Source of the DNA: Desulfovibrio sp. UBA2564
Lineage (GTDB): Bacteria > Desulfobacterota > Desulfovibrionia > Desulfovibrionales > Desulfovibrionaceae
DNA length: 26,003 nt
Direction: 5' to 3'
Assembly (NCBI GenBank): GCA_002340305.1
Contig: DDLU01000241.1
Coordinates: 1 to 26,003, forward strand
In this document: positions 1 through 7,817 of the stretch, piece after piece
How the letters are laid out: each line of letters opens with the position of its first letter
Position numbering within the stretch: the first letter of the stretch is position 1
Position numbers and translations under genes: made by a program
Notes under the pieces: generated by a model
What the model was told of the DNA's origin: nothing
The model's input: only the letters and a program-made list of their open reading frames with translations
The model's database searches: none

Positions 1-31
1 CAATCTATTTCAGGACGGGTCAGAGAAAAAG

Positions 32-856
32 TTAAATTTCGATAAATTCCAATTCAGGAATGTGATCAATCTGTCCTGTTTTTTTCAGATATTTTGAAAA
101 CACCTTAAGACCTTTGATTTCGGTATTACCAAGGTCGTAGACAAGACCATCATAATATGAACGGCTTTCTTCAAGATTGAGCATTGTCTTGGCTGCCGTC
201 ATTGCACAAATTTTTTCAATGTTAGCCTGACCCCATTCTTTGGCTTTGATTAGATCACGCACAGCTTGTTTCACATCATCACGTTTTGCTGCATCGCGGC
301 GTACCGTCCATATCCCGAAAATGAAGGGGAGTCCTGTCCAGCGAATCCATTCTTCACCAAGATCGAATATGTACGGGTACTCTTCATGCCTGCGAAGGTT
401 CAACGCCTCATCACCAATGCACAGAATTGCTTCGGGCTTATCTCCTGCTTCAAGTCTCTCAGTTGCGTTACCTGTTTTATAGGTTGCATTAAGGGGAATG
501 TATTCCGAAAGCAGGATTTTAAGCAAGGCGGCAGATGTATGTGTCTGGGCACTGACCAGCACATTGCAGCCTTTGAGCTGTTCTAGAGGTTTGCGGCTGA
601 TCATAATTACTGATTGAACAGGTCCACGGCTGCCGATAGCAAGATTGGGTAACAGCAGGTACTGCCCGGAATGGCGCAGATATTCGATGCTTGAGTTGGA
701 TGCAATATGCATTAAACCTTCAGACATCATTTTATTCAACTGCGCAGGTGGGCCATAGACAAATTCGAAGTCATTGGCGATTAACCCGGACTCCAGCGGA
801 TGGTAGATGGGTAGTACGTTCAGATAAGAGATTCGCCCAACTTTGACTTTATCCAT
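32..856 (-). CDS. mqnA: Chorismate dehydratase MqnA (menaquinone, futalosine pathway)
   Basis: The 274-residue product has the MqnA/MqnD-type periplasmic-binding fold. It opens with VGRISYLNVLPIYHPLE and carries the conserved ASNSSIEYLRH region near residues 53-63. MqnA dehydrates chorismate to 3-enolpyruvylbenzoate, the first committed step of the futalosine route to menaquinone, in the cytoplasm. The ATG at 856 overlaps the end of mqnC by 8 bases and has GGAG 7 bases upstream inside mqnC, so the two are probably translationally coupled. It is the last visible gene of the minus-strand mqnE-mqnC-mqnA operon. The family name rests on sequence recognition and on the three other mqn genes next to it. 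Length is normal for the family and nothing looks broken. Confidence 0.93.
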   Translation of the reverse strand: MDKVKVGRISYLNVLPIYHPLESGLIANDFEFVYGPPAQLNKMMSEGLMHIASNSSIEYLRHSGQYLLLPNLAIGSRGPVQSVIMISRKPLEQLKGCNVLVSAQTHTSAALLKILLSEYIPLNATYKTGNATERLEAGDKPEAILCIGDEALNLRRHEEYPYIFDLGEEWIRWTGLPFIFGIWTVRRDAAKRDDVKQAVRDLIKAKEWGQANIEKICAMTAAKTMLNLEESRSYYDGLVYDLGNTEIKGLKVFSKYLKKTGQIDHIPELEFIEI

Positions 857-1946
857 CGGCGTTCTCCGCTAGGGTGTAGTCCATAAGCCTCTGCTTGGGT
901 ACGAATCCAGCTTTCTTGATCAGGTTGTGTATCTCGGCCTCAGAAAGCCTGAAGCTGACACCTGCTGCTTTAACAACATTTTCCTCAATCATGGTTGAGC
1001 CAAAATCGTTACCGCCGTAGTAAAGGGCAAGCTGCGAGATTTTTGGTCCCATGGTAACCCATGAAACCTGCACGTTATCGAAGTTATCGAGTACGATTCG
1101 GGAAACTGCAAGCATGCGCAGATATTCAACACTGGTCATCTTCCTAGCGTCAGGAATATTTGTGTTATCGGGCTGGAAGGTCCAAGGGATAAAGGCTGTG
1201 AACCCGCCAGTACGATCCTGGATCTCGCGTAGGGCGAAAAGATGCTTAATGCGGTCAACAGGCTGTTCTTCATGACCGAACATCATGGTCGCAGTAGTGC
1301 GCAAACCGAGATTGTGAGCGGTTTCCATAACTTCCAGCCACTTGGCTGTACTACATTTTTTCGGTGCGATATGGCTGCGAACTTCATCTACAAGAATTTC
1401 AGCACCACCACCGGGAATGGAAGCCAGACCAGCGGCGATCAACCGTTTGAGAACTTCCTTGATGGAAATTCCGTTAAGCTCGCTCCAGTAAACAACTTCA
1501 GGTGGAGAGAAAGCATGGATATGGACAGGGTAATTATCCTTAATGAAACGCAGCATCTCCTCATAAAAATCGAGGGTAAGGTCCGGGTGATGACCACCCT
1601 GCATGAGAATCTGGGTGCCGCCCAGATCAATGGTTTCCTGAATTTTCCGGCCTAGTTCCTTCTTGCTGATTACGAAGCCGCCGTCTTTACCGGGAGCGAC
1701 ATAAAATGCGCAGAATCGGCAACCGCAATCACAAATATTTGAATAGTTGATGTTGCGGTCGATTACATAAGTAACGTTCGGTACGGGATGTTTTTTCGTC
1801 CTGATGGAATGGGCAAGGCTGCCAAGATCAAAAAGATCAGCCTTTTCCATCAAAGTGACAGCTTCATCAAAATTTATGCGTTCCCCGGCCTGAACTTTTT
1901 CGCCGATTTCAAGAACTTCAGTGGGGCTTTGTGTAAGATTTTCCAT
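849..1946 (-). CDS. mqnC: Cyclic dehypoxanthinyl futalosine synthase MqnC (radical SAM)
   Basis: This radical SAM enzyme cyclises dehypoxanthine futalosine in menaquinone synthesis. From the chosen start the product has 365 residues, with the cluster motif CxxxCxxC at C72, C76 and C79 (CDCGCRFC, with an extra Cys at 74). The region around GGTQILMQGGHHPDL and the later IPGGGAEIL loop are typical of the MqnC/MqnE/CofH group. I start at the ATG at 1946 because GAGG lies 10 bases upstream. The open frame extends to 2006, but that would overlap mqnE by 56 bases without a better ribosome site. mqnE ends 4 bases upstream and mqnA overlaps the 3' end. MqnC rather than MqnE is assigned because the neighbouring paralogue fits MqnE better; the pair together is secure. 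Confidence 0.9.
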   Translation of the reverse strand: MENLTQSPTEVLEIGEKVQAGERINFDEAVTLMEKADLFDLGSLAHSIRTKKHPVPNVTYVIDRNINYSNICDCGCRFCAFYVAPGKDGGFVISKKELGRKIQETIDLGGTQILMQGGHHPDLTLDFYEEMLRFIKDNYPVHIHAFSPPEVVYWSELNGISIKEVLKRLIAAGLASIPGGGAEILVDEVRSHIAPKKCSTAKWLEVMETAHNLGLRTTATMMFGHEEQPVDRIKHLFALREIQDRTGGFTAFIPWTFQPDNTNIPDARKMTSVEYLRMLAVSRIVLDNFDNVQVSWVTMGPKISQLALYYGGNDFGSTMIEENVVKAAGVSFRLSEAEIHNLIKKAGFVPKQRLMDYTLAENADG

Positions 1947-1950
1947 GTTA

Positions 1951-3039
1951 CTAGACCTCATAAAAAGCAGCGTCGCGTTCCACCGGGGTGAAACCGCAAC
2001 CGACAATCATTTCTTCCAGCTCTGTGCGGGTTAAACCTTGCTCGGACTTTGCTCCGGCCATGTGCCCGATCTTTTCTTCAACAACGGTTCCGTCAAAATC
2101 ATCAGCACCGAAATGCAGTGCGGTTTGAGCCTGCTTGACTCCAAGCATTACCCAGTAAGCCTTGATATGCGGGATGTTGTCGAGCATGAGGCGGCTGACC
2201 GCGATATTACGCAGTTCATCAACTCCGGTGAGCGGATTATCGACTTTAAGCCTGCTGTTCTCGGTGAGGAAGGGGAGTGGAATCAGGCAGTTGAAACCGC
2301 CGGAAATATCCTGCTGGCGACGTAATTGATCTAAATGATCAACACGGTCCGCGTAGGATTCAACGTGACCGTAAAGCATAGTACAGTTTGAGGTGAATCC
2401 CAGTTCATGGGCTTCTCCGTGAATACGCAGCCATTCTTTGCCGGGGAGCTTTTCCGGGCAAATTTTGGCGCGGACTTCAGGATTAAAAATTTCAGCACCG
2501 CCTCCGGTGAGCATTTCGGAACCGGCAGTCTTAAGGCGTTTGAGCACTTCAATTGTGGAGATACTCTCGGTGCTTGCTAAATGGTCAATTTCTACTGCGG
2601 TAAAAGATTTAATCACTGTCTGCGGGAGAATCTTTTTGATTTCAGCGAAGGTTTCTTCAAAAAAAGAGAGCGGGATATTATGATGACAGCCGCCAACCAC
2701 GTGAACTTCGCGCGGCGGGATAGGTGCTTCCTCAAGTTTTTTGAGGATATCTTCCTTGCTGAGTTTGAAAGAACCGTCTTCTTCCGGCTTGCGCGCATAA
2801 GCGCAGAACAGGCAGCCGTTTACGCAAATGTTGGTGTAATTGATGTGGCGGTTAATTACATAGAAGGTCTTACTGCCGTGCAATTGGCGTCTGCGGATGG
2901 AGGCCAGTGCGCCGAGTGCGTTAAGATCGGGACAGTTGAAGAGGGTAAGCCCGTCCTCAATGGAGAGTCGTTCTTCGGCAAGAACTTTGTCGAGGATGTC
3001 TCCGAGTCCGGCATTTTTGAAGTAATTTTTTGAGATCAT
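1951..3039 (-). CDS. mqnE: Aminodeoxyfutalosine synthase MqnE (radical SAM)
   Basis: The 362-residue product is a radical SAM enzyme that joins 3-enolpyruvylbenzoate (the MqnA product) to adenosine through SAM chemistry, giving aminodeoxyfutalosine. The cluster motif is CVNGCLFC at C72, C76 and C79, preceded by NRHINYTN. HVVGGCHHNIPLSFFEE follows, and TGGGAEIF lies near the middle. It is a paralogue of the downstream MqnC. The ATG at 3039 is preceded by AAAGGTG 7 bases upstream. This is the first gene of the minus-strand mqn operon, with a good promoter about 25-50 bases upstream. Length and motifs are complete. The exact family name is inferred from similarity and context. Confidence 0.9.
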   Translation of the reverse strand: MISKNYFKNAGLGDILDKVLAEERLSIEDGLTLFNCPDLNALGALASIRRRQLHGSKTFYVINRHINYTNICVNGCLFCAYARKPEEDGSFKLSKEDILKKLEEAPIPPREVHVVGGCHHNIPLSFFEETFAEIKKILPQTVIKSFTAVEIDHLASTESISTIEVLKRLKTAGSEMLTGGGAEIFNPEVRAKICPEKLPGKEWLRIHGEAHELGFTSNCTMLYGHVESYADRVDHLDQLRRQQDISGGFNCLIPLPFLTENSRLKVDNPLTGVDELRNIAVSRLMLDNIPHIKAYWVMLGVKQAQTALHFGADDFDGTVVEEKIGHMAGAKSEQGLTRTELEEMIVGCGFTPVERDAAFYEV

Positions 3040-3062
3040 TTATGTTCACCTTTGTTCAGCCG

Positions 3063-3091
3063 TAGATAAAATTCGCTTCCAACCATGTCAA
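3063..3091 (-). promoter_or_regulatory. Promoter of mqnE-mqnC-mqnA
   Basis: On the minus strand a perfect TTGACA box (3091-3086) is followed after 17 bases by TATCTA (3068-3063), a weaker match to the -10 consensus. Predicted transcription would start near 3056, leaving a leader of roughly 17 bases that contains the mqnE ribosome site. The site sits in the 92-bp gap between divergent mqnE and mqnD. Confidence 0.6.
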
Positions 3092-3115
3092 CACTGGATT
3101 TCCGGCTCTTAAAAA

Positions 3116-3121
3116 TATAAA
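3116..3121 (+). promoter_or_regulatory. Possible -10 box of mqnD, very close to the start codon
   Basis: TATAAA ends 10 bases before the mqnD ATG at 3132, and no good -35 box lies at the usual distance. If it is used, transcription would begin only about 4 bases before the ATG. That fits the absence of a Shine-Dalgarno sequence there. Confidence 0.3.
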
Positions 3122-3131
3122 TACATTGTCC

Positions 3132-3980
3132 ATGAGCAAATTATTGAAATTGGGCTATTCGCCCTGTCCAAACGATACATTTATTTTTCATGCCCTCGCT
3201 AGCGGGGCAGTCAGCATAGACCCTCACAAACTGGATGTCACCCTCGCAGATGTGGAGGAACTTAACTCCATGGCCCGGTCCGGGACAATGGATATCTGTA
3301 AAGTTTCCGTCCACGCCGCTGCACACATCATGGAGGATTACATCCTGTTGCGTGCCGGTGGAGCCATGGGCCGTGGCGTAGGGCCGTTGCTGCTCACCGG
3401 AGCACCTTGCACCATCAAAGACCTTGATGGCAAGCGTATTGCCATACCGGGCCGCAATACCACTGCAAATTTACTGTTCAGCCTCATGTGCCGCGAAGCC
3501 GGAATCAAGGTTGAGTTGGTCGAGATGGTTTTCGATCAGGTCATGCCTGCCATCCGGAATGGAGAAGTCTATGCCGGGGTGGTAATTCATGAAGGACGTT
3601 TTACCTACGAAGCACTTGGCCTCTCCGAGCTTACCGACCTTGGACAGTGGTGGGAGAATTTCTCCGGCCTGCCCATTCCGCTCGGTTCCATTGCCATAAA
3701 ACGTTCTCTCGGTTCTGAAACCGCAGCCATGTTCAACTCCGCTATCCGCAAATCCCTGACTCTTTCCTACGTAGATGAAGAAGCCGCATGGCCCTATATC
3801 AAAGAGCATGCACAGGAAATGGATGACGATGTCATTCATCAGCACATTAAGACCTTCGTCACTGATTATTCCGATGATGTGGGCGAAGAAGGGGAGCAGG
3901 CCGTTTCCCGGTTGCTTGAAGAAGCTGCCAGAACGGATGGTATTGAATTGCCTGATTTGCCGATTTTTATTGATGTATAA
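3132..3980 (+). CDS. mqnD: 1,4-dihydroxy-6-naphthoate synthase MqnD
   Basis: The 282-residue product begins MSKLLKLGYSPCPNDTFIF, the hallmark N-terminus of MqnD. GRNTTANLLFSLM lies near residues 110-125 and the VIHEGRFTYEALGL region near 155-168, with the conserved His of this motif. MqnD converts cyclic dehypoxanthine futalosine to 1,4-dihydroxy-6-naphthoate, the step after MqnC. The gene is divergent from mqnE, so the MqnA-C-D-E set is present in one locus; MqnB is not in the window, and the aminodeoxyfutalosine variant can use a general nucleosidase instead. An in-frame TTG lies 6 bases upstream, but the ATG matches the family start. There is no visible Shine-Dalgarno sequence before either codon, which suggests a short or leaderless transcript. 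Confidence 0.93.
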   Translation: MSKLLKLGYSPCPNDTFIFHALASGAVSIDPHKLDVTLADVEELNSMARSGTMDICKVSVHAAAHIMEDYILLRAGGAMGRGVGPLLLTGAPCTIKDLDGKRIAIPGRNTTANLLFSLMCREAGIKVELVEMVFDQVMPAIRNGEVYAGVVIHEGRFTYEALGLSELTDLGQWWENFSGLPIPLGSIAIKRSLGSETAAMFNSAIRKSLTLSYVDEEAAWPYIKEHAQEMDDDVIHQHIKTFVTDYSDDVGEEGEQAVSRLLEEAARTDGIELPDLPIFIDV

Positions 3981-3999
3981 TTAAATTTTGGGAGCGCAC

Positions 4000-4046
4000 A
4001 AAAAAACTCGCGATGTCTGTAAAGATATTGCGAGTTTTATTTTTTG
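4000..4046. terminator. Bidirectional terminator between mqnD and the EamA gene
   Basis: A 15-bp stem (4003-4017 with 4024-4038, loop TGTAAA) contains two G-U pairs when read on the plus strand and is followed by a T-rich stretch. On the minus strand the same hairpin runs into seven T residues (4006-4000), with two mismatches in place of the wobbles. It lies between the convergent mqnD and EamA genes and can serve both. Confidence 0.85.
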
Positions 4047-4098
4047 GGTGATGTCTATTTAAGCTCTATGCGAAGCTTATCGAAAGCTTTTAGGAGTC

Positions 4099-4986
4099 CT
4101 ATCCGCTTTTCTTGTCCTGACTCAGGATTACCCCGCCCATCACTAACGCTGCTGCAAAGAACTGCACGGTGGTGAAGGTCTCATCAAGAATCAGCCAGCC
4201 TAGGAAAAGCGTGAAGACCGGAATCAGGTTTACATAGGCTGTCGTTTGGTTCGCCGGGAGTTTGGACATACCGAAGTTGTAAAGTCCGTAGGCCCCGATG
4301 GTGATGCATATACCGAGATAGATAATGCTTCCTGCTGCCAGCGGATCGAAAAATGTGGGGATGTTAGTGGAGGGTAGGGCCAGTAGCGGAAGGTAAAATA
4401 TGGCCCCCATGAAAGCCTGAAATGCGGTCAGGAAGAGGGTGGAATAGTGGGCAGTCATTTTCTTGAGCACAGTCATGTAGCCCACGGCGCAGCACATGGC
4501 GAGAAATTCTAGGAAGTTACCCATAGCCGGGTTGGGCGCGTTTTCAGTCGATTCGGAAGAGAGGGAAAGCCAGATGCCACCGCATACAGCTAATAAAAAA
4601 CCAATTAAAGTTCTGCGACTAAGTTTTTCATTGAGGATAAAACGGGCGGCAACTGCCATGAGCAGCGGCAATGTGGCGCAGATCATTCCGGCCTGTGAGG
4701 CGGAAGTCATGGTTAGGGCCTGACTTTCAAAAACGAAATACATACACGGCTCGCAAAAAGCCATGAAGACCAGCCATTTGAAGTCACCTTTGCGGATAGA
4801 CTGTTTTTTGAAGTTCGGAATAAAAAATAGAAAACAGAGTGAAGCCAGCATCATCCTGCCGAAGATTACGAATGTGGGATCATAGACCGCCATGGCAATC
4901 TTGAGCGCGATGAAAGAACTGGACCAGAGCAGTACCGCTGTGAGCAGAGCGACTACCGCAACATATTGGGATTGAAGAAAAGACAT
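4099..4986 (-). CDS. EamA-family (DMT superfamily) transporter
   Basis: The 295-residue product has about ten hydrophobic segments in two EamA repeats and is predicted to be an inner-membrane metabolite exporter or permease. Typical signs are WSSSFIALKIAM in the first helix pair, a central hydrophilic break near residues 150-165 (SSESTENAPNP), and the C-terminal half beginning near FLEFLAMCCAVGYM. The chosen ATG at 4986 has GAGGG 8 bases upstream. The frame remains open to 5070, but that stretch runs through polar sequence and lacks a ribosome site. The substrate cannot be read from the sequence. A second, divergent EamA paralogue lies at 6296-7177. The gene appears to be monocistronic, ending at the shared terminator. 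Confidence 0.88.
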   Translation of the reverse strand: MSFLQSQYVAVVALLTAVLLWSSSFIALKIAMAVYDPTFVIFGRMMLASLCFLFFIPNFKKQSIRKGDFKWLVFMAFCEPCMYFVFESQALTMTSASQAGMICATLPLLMAVAARFILNEKLSRRTLIGFLLAVCGGIWLSLSSESTENAPNPAMGNFLEFLAMCCAVGYMTVLKKMTAHYSTLFLTAFQAFMGAIFYLPLLALPSTNIPTFFDPLAAGSIIYLGICITIGAYGLYNFGMSKLPANQTTAYVNLIPVFTLFLGWLILDETFTTVQFFAAALVMGGVILSQDKKSG

Positions 4987-5070
4987 TAGAAACCCTCGCG
5001 GGAAAGATAGATTGTATTCGGGGAACCCTGAAATAGAAGTTGTGATTTGCTTTGTCAATACAACGTCCAA

Positions 5071-5106
5071 AAAAGTCCCCGCAAACCGGGGTTCACGGGG
5101 ACTTTT
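5071..5106 (-). terminator. Terminator of the small zinc-ribbon gene
   Basis: An 11-bp perfect stem, AAAAGTCCCCG (5071-5081) with CGGGGACTTTT (5096-5106), has a 14-base loop. On the minus strand it ends in a run of six T. It lies 25 bases beyond the stop of the 5132-5392 gene. Confidence 0.85.
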
Positions 5107-5131
5107 TACTTACTGTATTTGCAGTAGATTT

Positions 5132-5392
5132 CTATCTTGTCCATGCAAGGAGGTTGAAAGGAGTGTATTTGTTATCGGGGTTTTCCGCATAGCGGCAACC
5201 GAGATTGGAATCATCACGTTTGTTGATGATGTCGCAGTCAGAACCAACGTAGTGCGGGCAATCGTTATTGTCGCAGGCTACGATTACACCCCAACCTGAT
5301 TCCGGCGGAGCCAGCCAGGGAGCAAGCTTTTCGCCGCAGTGGGGGCAGGTCCTTTCTTCCAGTTCAACACCTTTAAACATATAAGTGCTCAC
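5132..5392 (-). CDS. Small zinc-ribbon protein of unknown function
   Basis: The 86-residue product is not a family I can name. It has a zinc-ribbon pattern: CPHCG at C16/C19 and CDNNDCPHY with C40/C45, plus Cys at 53 and 66. A conserved-looking tail GCRYAENPDNKYTPFNLLAW ends the protein. The start is a GTG at 5392 with GGAGAG 8 bases upstream; the next Met is at residue 5. There is no signal peptide or membrane segment, so it is probably cytoplasmic. Zinc or iron binding is an inference from the cysteines. It has its own terminator, and a perfect TGTGA-N6-TCACA palindrome lies 37 bases upstream of the start, so it probably forms a separately regulated single-gene unit. Confidence 0.8.
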   Translation of the reverse strand: MSTYMFKGVELEERTCPHCGEKLAPWLAPPESGWGVIVACDNNDCPHYVGSDCDIINKRDDSNLGCRYAENPDNKYTPFNLLAWTR

Positions 5393-5428
5393 GATATCTC
5401 TCCTTGATTGTTTACTTGGAAAATGGAG

Positions 5429-5444
5429 TGTGAATTAATTCACA
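5429..5444 (-). promoter_or_regulatory. CRP/FNR/HcpR-type palindrome
   Basis: TGTGAATTAATTCACA is a perfect 16-bp palindrome that fits TGTGA-N6-TCACA. On the minus strand it is preceded by T, giving TTGTGA at the upstream half. This is the consensus of CRP/FNR-family regulators, and it resembles the HcpR operator described for Desulfovibrio. It lies 37 bases upstream of the GTG of the zinc-ribbon gene. Confidence 0.6.
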
Positions 5445-5486
5445 ACATAAGTAAAGTAAGAATCTATTCTACTGAGTCAAGTCCGT

Positions 5487-6002
5487 CTATTCAGATAATT
5501 CGCGTAAAGCCTTAAAAAGTGCACGAGCAGCCTTTGGCGGCTTGGACTGTGCTTTTTCTTTTTTTGCATTGCGTGCCAGCTGTGAGAGGCGCTGGCGGTC
5601 AGCCTGAGGGTGCTGCTCCATAATTTCATCGAATACGGAAAAATCGCCATCAATGAGCTTTGCACGCCAGATTTCAAGGGCGTGAAACTTCATGTTGTCG
5701 GCTTTGTTTCCGGTTTCGATATCTTCAAGGAAATCGATAAGCGGCTGGGTGTCCACATCACGGATAAGTTTTCCGATATACTGGACTTTGCGGCGTTTGG
5801 CTTCATGGGATTTAATTGCCATGGCATCCAGCACTTCTTCAATGAAGTAGTCCGGCAGGCCGCATTTTTTGACCAATTCCGGGCTGAGAGTCATGAGTTT
5901 CTCAGCATGTTTTTGCAGAGCGATCATCTCACGCTTCTTCTGCGATCTACTAGGACCGGAATATTCCTCTTCTTCATTATATAAATCATCTGCGTCGTAC
6001 AT
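5487..6002 (-). CDS. darP: Ribosome-associated protein DarP/YjgA (DUF615)
   Basis: The 171-residue product matches the YjgA/DarP family. It has an acidic N-terminus (MYDADDLYNEEEEYSGPSRS), then QKKREMIALQKHAEKLMTL, the basic EAKRRKVQYIGKLIRDVD near residues 67-84, and the C-terminal ARNAKKEKAQSKPPKAAR followed by LFKALREL. The family binds the large ribosomal subunit and aids late 50S maturation; that role is known from E. coli, not shown here. The ATG at 6002 is preceded by AAGG 9 bases upstream. That AAGG falls within the composite repeat that fills the upstream gap. Length is normal and the gene looks intact. Confidence 0.88.
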   Translation of the reverse strand: MYDADDLYNEEEEYSGPSRSQKKREMIALQKHAEKLMTLSPELVKKCGLPDYFIEEVLDAMAIKSHEAKRRKVQYIGKLIRDVDTQPLIDFLEDIETGNKADNMKFHALEIWRAKLIDGDFSVFDEIMEQHPQADRQRLSQLARNAKKEKAQSKPPKAARALFKALRELSE

Positions 6003-6010
6003 ATTTGTAT

Positions 6011-6263
6011 GCCTTCGGCGACCCTGCCGGGGGCCTTAAACCCTTTTGAAAAAGCGTTTAAGAATCCCAAAACTTTTTATTAAGGCTTCGCCGTTTTTAT
6101 TGTTTTAAATTTGTGTTCGCACGCCTTCTGGCGAGGAATGCTTGAATGTAATATATTGCAATGTGTTGTTTCCAGCAGCAAAGCCCTACTTGGAGTGCAG
6201 AGGGCCTCGGGCCCTTTGCCCGCCGGAGGCGAAATCAGTTTATCTAAAGCGCGTAGCGCATCA
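6011..6263 (-). repeat. Composite intergenic repeat, copy 1
   Basis: This element shares two modules with 19599-19751. The first (6011-6093) contains ACCCTGCCGGGGGCCTTAAA, an inverted repeat at 6035-6062 and AAGAATCCCAAA. The second (6231-6263) matches 19719-19751 at about 24 of 33 positions. Between them copy 1 has an extra 137 bases that include a perfect GC hairpin, AGGGCC-TCG-GGCCCT (6201-6215). It lies between two co-directional minus-strand genes and ends within the darP ribosome-site region. It encodes nothing that I can see. Confidence 0.75.
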
Positions 6264-6295
6264 AAATGTAATCTTCCATGTTTTTAATAACAAGT

Positions 6296-7177
6296 CTAGT
6301 TGCGGTTGGTCAGCCAGACCCCGAAGATGGTCAACGCTCCTCCGGTTATGAGGAACAGGTCAACGGGTTCGCCAAGCATGATGGCTCCGAGGAAGACTGC
6401 TACAACCGGGACAAGGTTGATGAAAATACCTGTTTTGGAAGGCCCGATTACCTGCATGGCTTCGAAATACCAGCTGAATCCCAGCCCTGTGCCAAGCAGG
6501 GCAAGGTAGAGAATGCAGGTGTAATCAACAAGTGAAGCACTCATAATTTCAGATGCAAGGCCATGGTACAGGGCCGGACCTAACAGCATCGCCGTTCCGA
6601 ACAGGCAGCACCAGTAGACCATCTCGATGGGATGGATCTTCTTCATGACTGGCTTTCCTGCCAACGAATATGCTGCCCAGCTTATCACACAACCGATGAT
6701 GCACAAATCCCCGAAGCTTGTTCCTTCGGTGATAATAGAAATTGGGTTGCCGTGACCGATAATGGTGCTGACTCCGGTCAGGGCCAGGATGAATCCGGCA
6801 ATCTTCCAAACATTAAATTTTTCCTTGAAAACAATAGCAGACCCAAGGGCTATGAATGTCGGTGTTGCCGCAATGATCAGTGCAGCTCTTCCAGCAGTAA
6901 CAGTCTGTAGCCCGCTGAAAAATAATATATTATATAGGAAAACCCCGGTCAGGCCGAGGAAAGCCAGCGGCAGAATATCTTCTTTTGTACAGCTCGGTTT
7001 CTTGCCTGTTGCTCTGCATGAAAGAAAGAACATAAATATAGTAGCAAAGAAAAATCGCAGAAAAGCGGCGGAGTACGGGGTTAGGTCTCCGGCAAGAATT
7101 CGCCCGGCGATCCAAGTGCCGCCCCAAAAAATTACGGAACCGATGAGTTTGAAATAGAGTAGTGCTGGTGATGACAT
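6296..7177 (-). CDS. EamA-family (DMT superfamily) transporter, second paralogue
   Basis: The 293-residue inner-membrane protein has about ten hydrophobic helices in two EamA repeats. Visible marks are FWGGTWIAGRILAG in helix 1, the FLRFFFATIFMF segment, TAGRAALIIAATPTFIAL near residues 93-110, and the second repeat from about residue 150 (FGDLCIIGCVISWAAYSLAGK). The ATG at 7177 has AGGAAAAG directly upstream. The substrate is unknown; family members export amino acids, nucleotides or other small metabolites. It is only distantly similar to the EamA protein at 4099-4986, so this is not a recent duplication. The downstream gap holds repeat copy 1, and the upstream gap is AT-rich. Confidence 0.87.
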   Translation of the reverse strand: MSSPALLYFKLIGSVIFWGGTWIAGRILAGDLTPYSAAFLRFFFATIFMFFLSCRATGKKPSCTKEDILPLAFLGLTGVFLYNILFFSGLQTVTAGRAALIIAATPTFIALGSAIVFKEKFNVWKIAGFILALTGVSTIIGHGNPISIITEGTSFGDLCIIGCVISWAAYSLAGKPVMKKIHPIEMVYWCCLFGTAMLLGPALYHGLASEIMSASLVDYTCILYLALLGTGLGFSWYFEAMQVIGPSKTGIFINLVPVVAVFLGAIMLGEPVDLFLITGGALTIFGVWLTNRN

Positions 7178-7352
7178 GTCTTTTCCTGTGGAAGGGGATT
7201 GAAATGTGAGTGAACGGAGAATGTTTACGACTAAAGATATATCCAGTCAATTCATGAGTTGTTTGTGAATAATATTCGTCTTTTTATTTCAGAGTGATAA
7301 AGGATGGTTTTGCGGATTCAGTCTTATCGGCTGGAAACATTTGGTGGTTGCA

Positions 7353-7439
7353 ATGAAAAATCAGCATGCAATTATGAAATCCGAAGATTGTTCGGGGTGC
7401 TTGCTTTGTCCTCCTTTATTATTTAATATGAATTGTTAA
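7353..7439 (+). CDS. Possible 28-residue Cys-rich peptide (tentative)
   Basis: A short open frame starts at an ATG with GGTGG 6 bases upstream and encodes 28 residues. It contains CSGCLLCPP and a further Cys near the end, a pattern that recalls a 4Fe-4S or zinc-binding motif. There is no promoter or terminator that I can assign. It could easily be chance in an AT-rich gap, and no homologue is known to me. Confidence 0.15.
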   Translation: MKNQHAIMKSEDCSGCLLCPPLLFNMNC

Positions 7440-7788
7440 TTCGTCAGGTGTTTTGCATAGTCTACATTGCTCCCGGTTTTTGTGTTGCATTTTCTGTTTT
7501 TTTGAAATCGGACCTTTACACTAATCCTTATTCTGTCCTGTGTTAATGTATTGCACTGCCCAGTATCTTTAGTTATGCCTGTTAAATATTGATAGCTGTT
7601 TTGTTTTGTTGTTTGTGATAGATTTTGTTGATTCATTAATCATTTGAGATAAAATCTAAAATAGATGTTTGGGTGTGCAGCATTCAAAAAATCAGGTATA
7701 GAATGTAATATGCAGAAATTAATTCGTTTATGCAATTTTTTTGCTTAACTTTAGATGGTTGGCTGTGTGTTGTTTAGTGGTTTTTTTC

Positions 7789-7817
7789 TTGACAAAACCT
7801 TTAAAATTGAATTTTAT
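7789..7817 (+). promoter_or_regulatory. Promoter of the lrp-type gene
   Basis: TTGACA (7789-7794) is followed after 17 bases by TTTTAT (7812-7817). The predicted start point, near 7824, is only about 6 bases before the ATG at 7830, so the transcript may be nearly leaderless. Confidence 0.5.

Noticed and set aside
1947..2006. Longer N-terminus for mqnC, starting at 2006
   Set aside because: It would overlap mqnE by 56 bases. The extra residues are not like the family N-terminus, and the ATG at 1946 has the better ribosome site.
7436..7636. Minus-strand 66-codon frame in the AT-rich gap
   Set aside because: It is rich in Asn, Gln and Thr as expected from AT-rich noncoding DNA, with no good ribosome site, domain or operon context.
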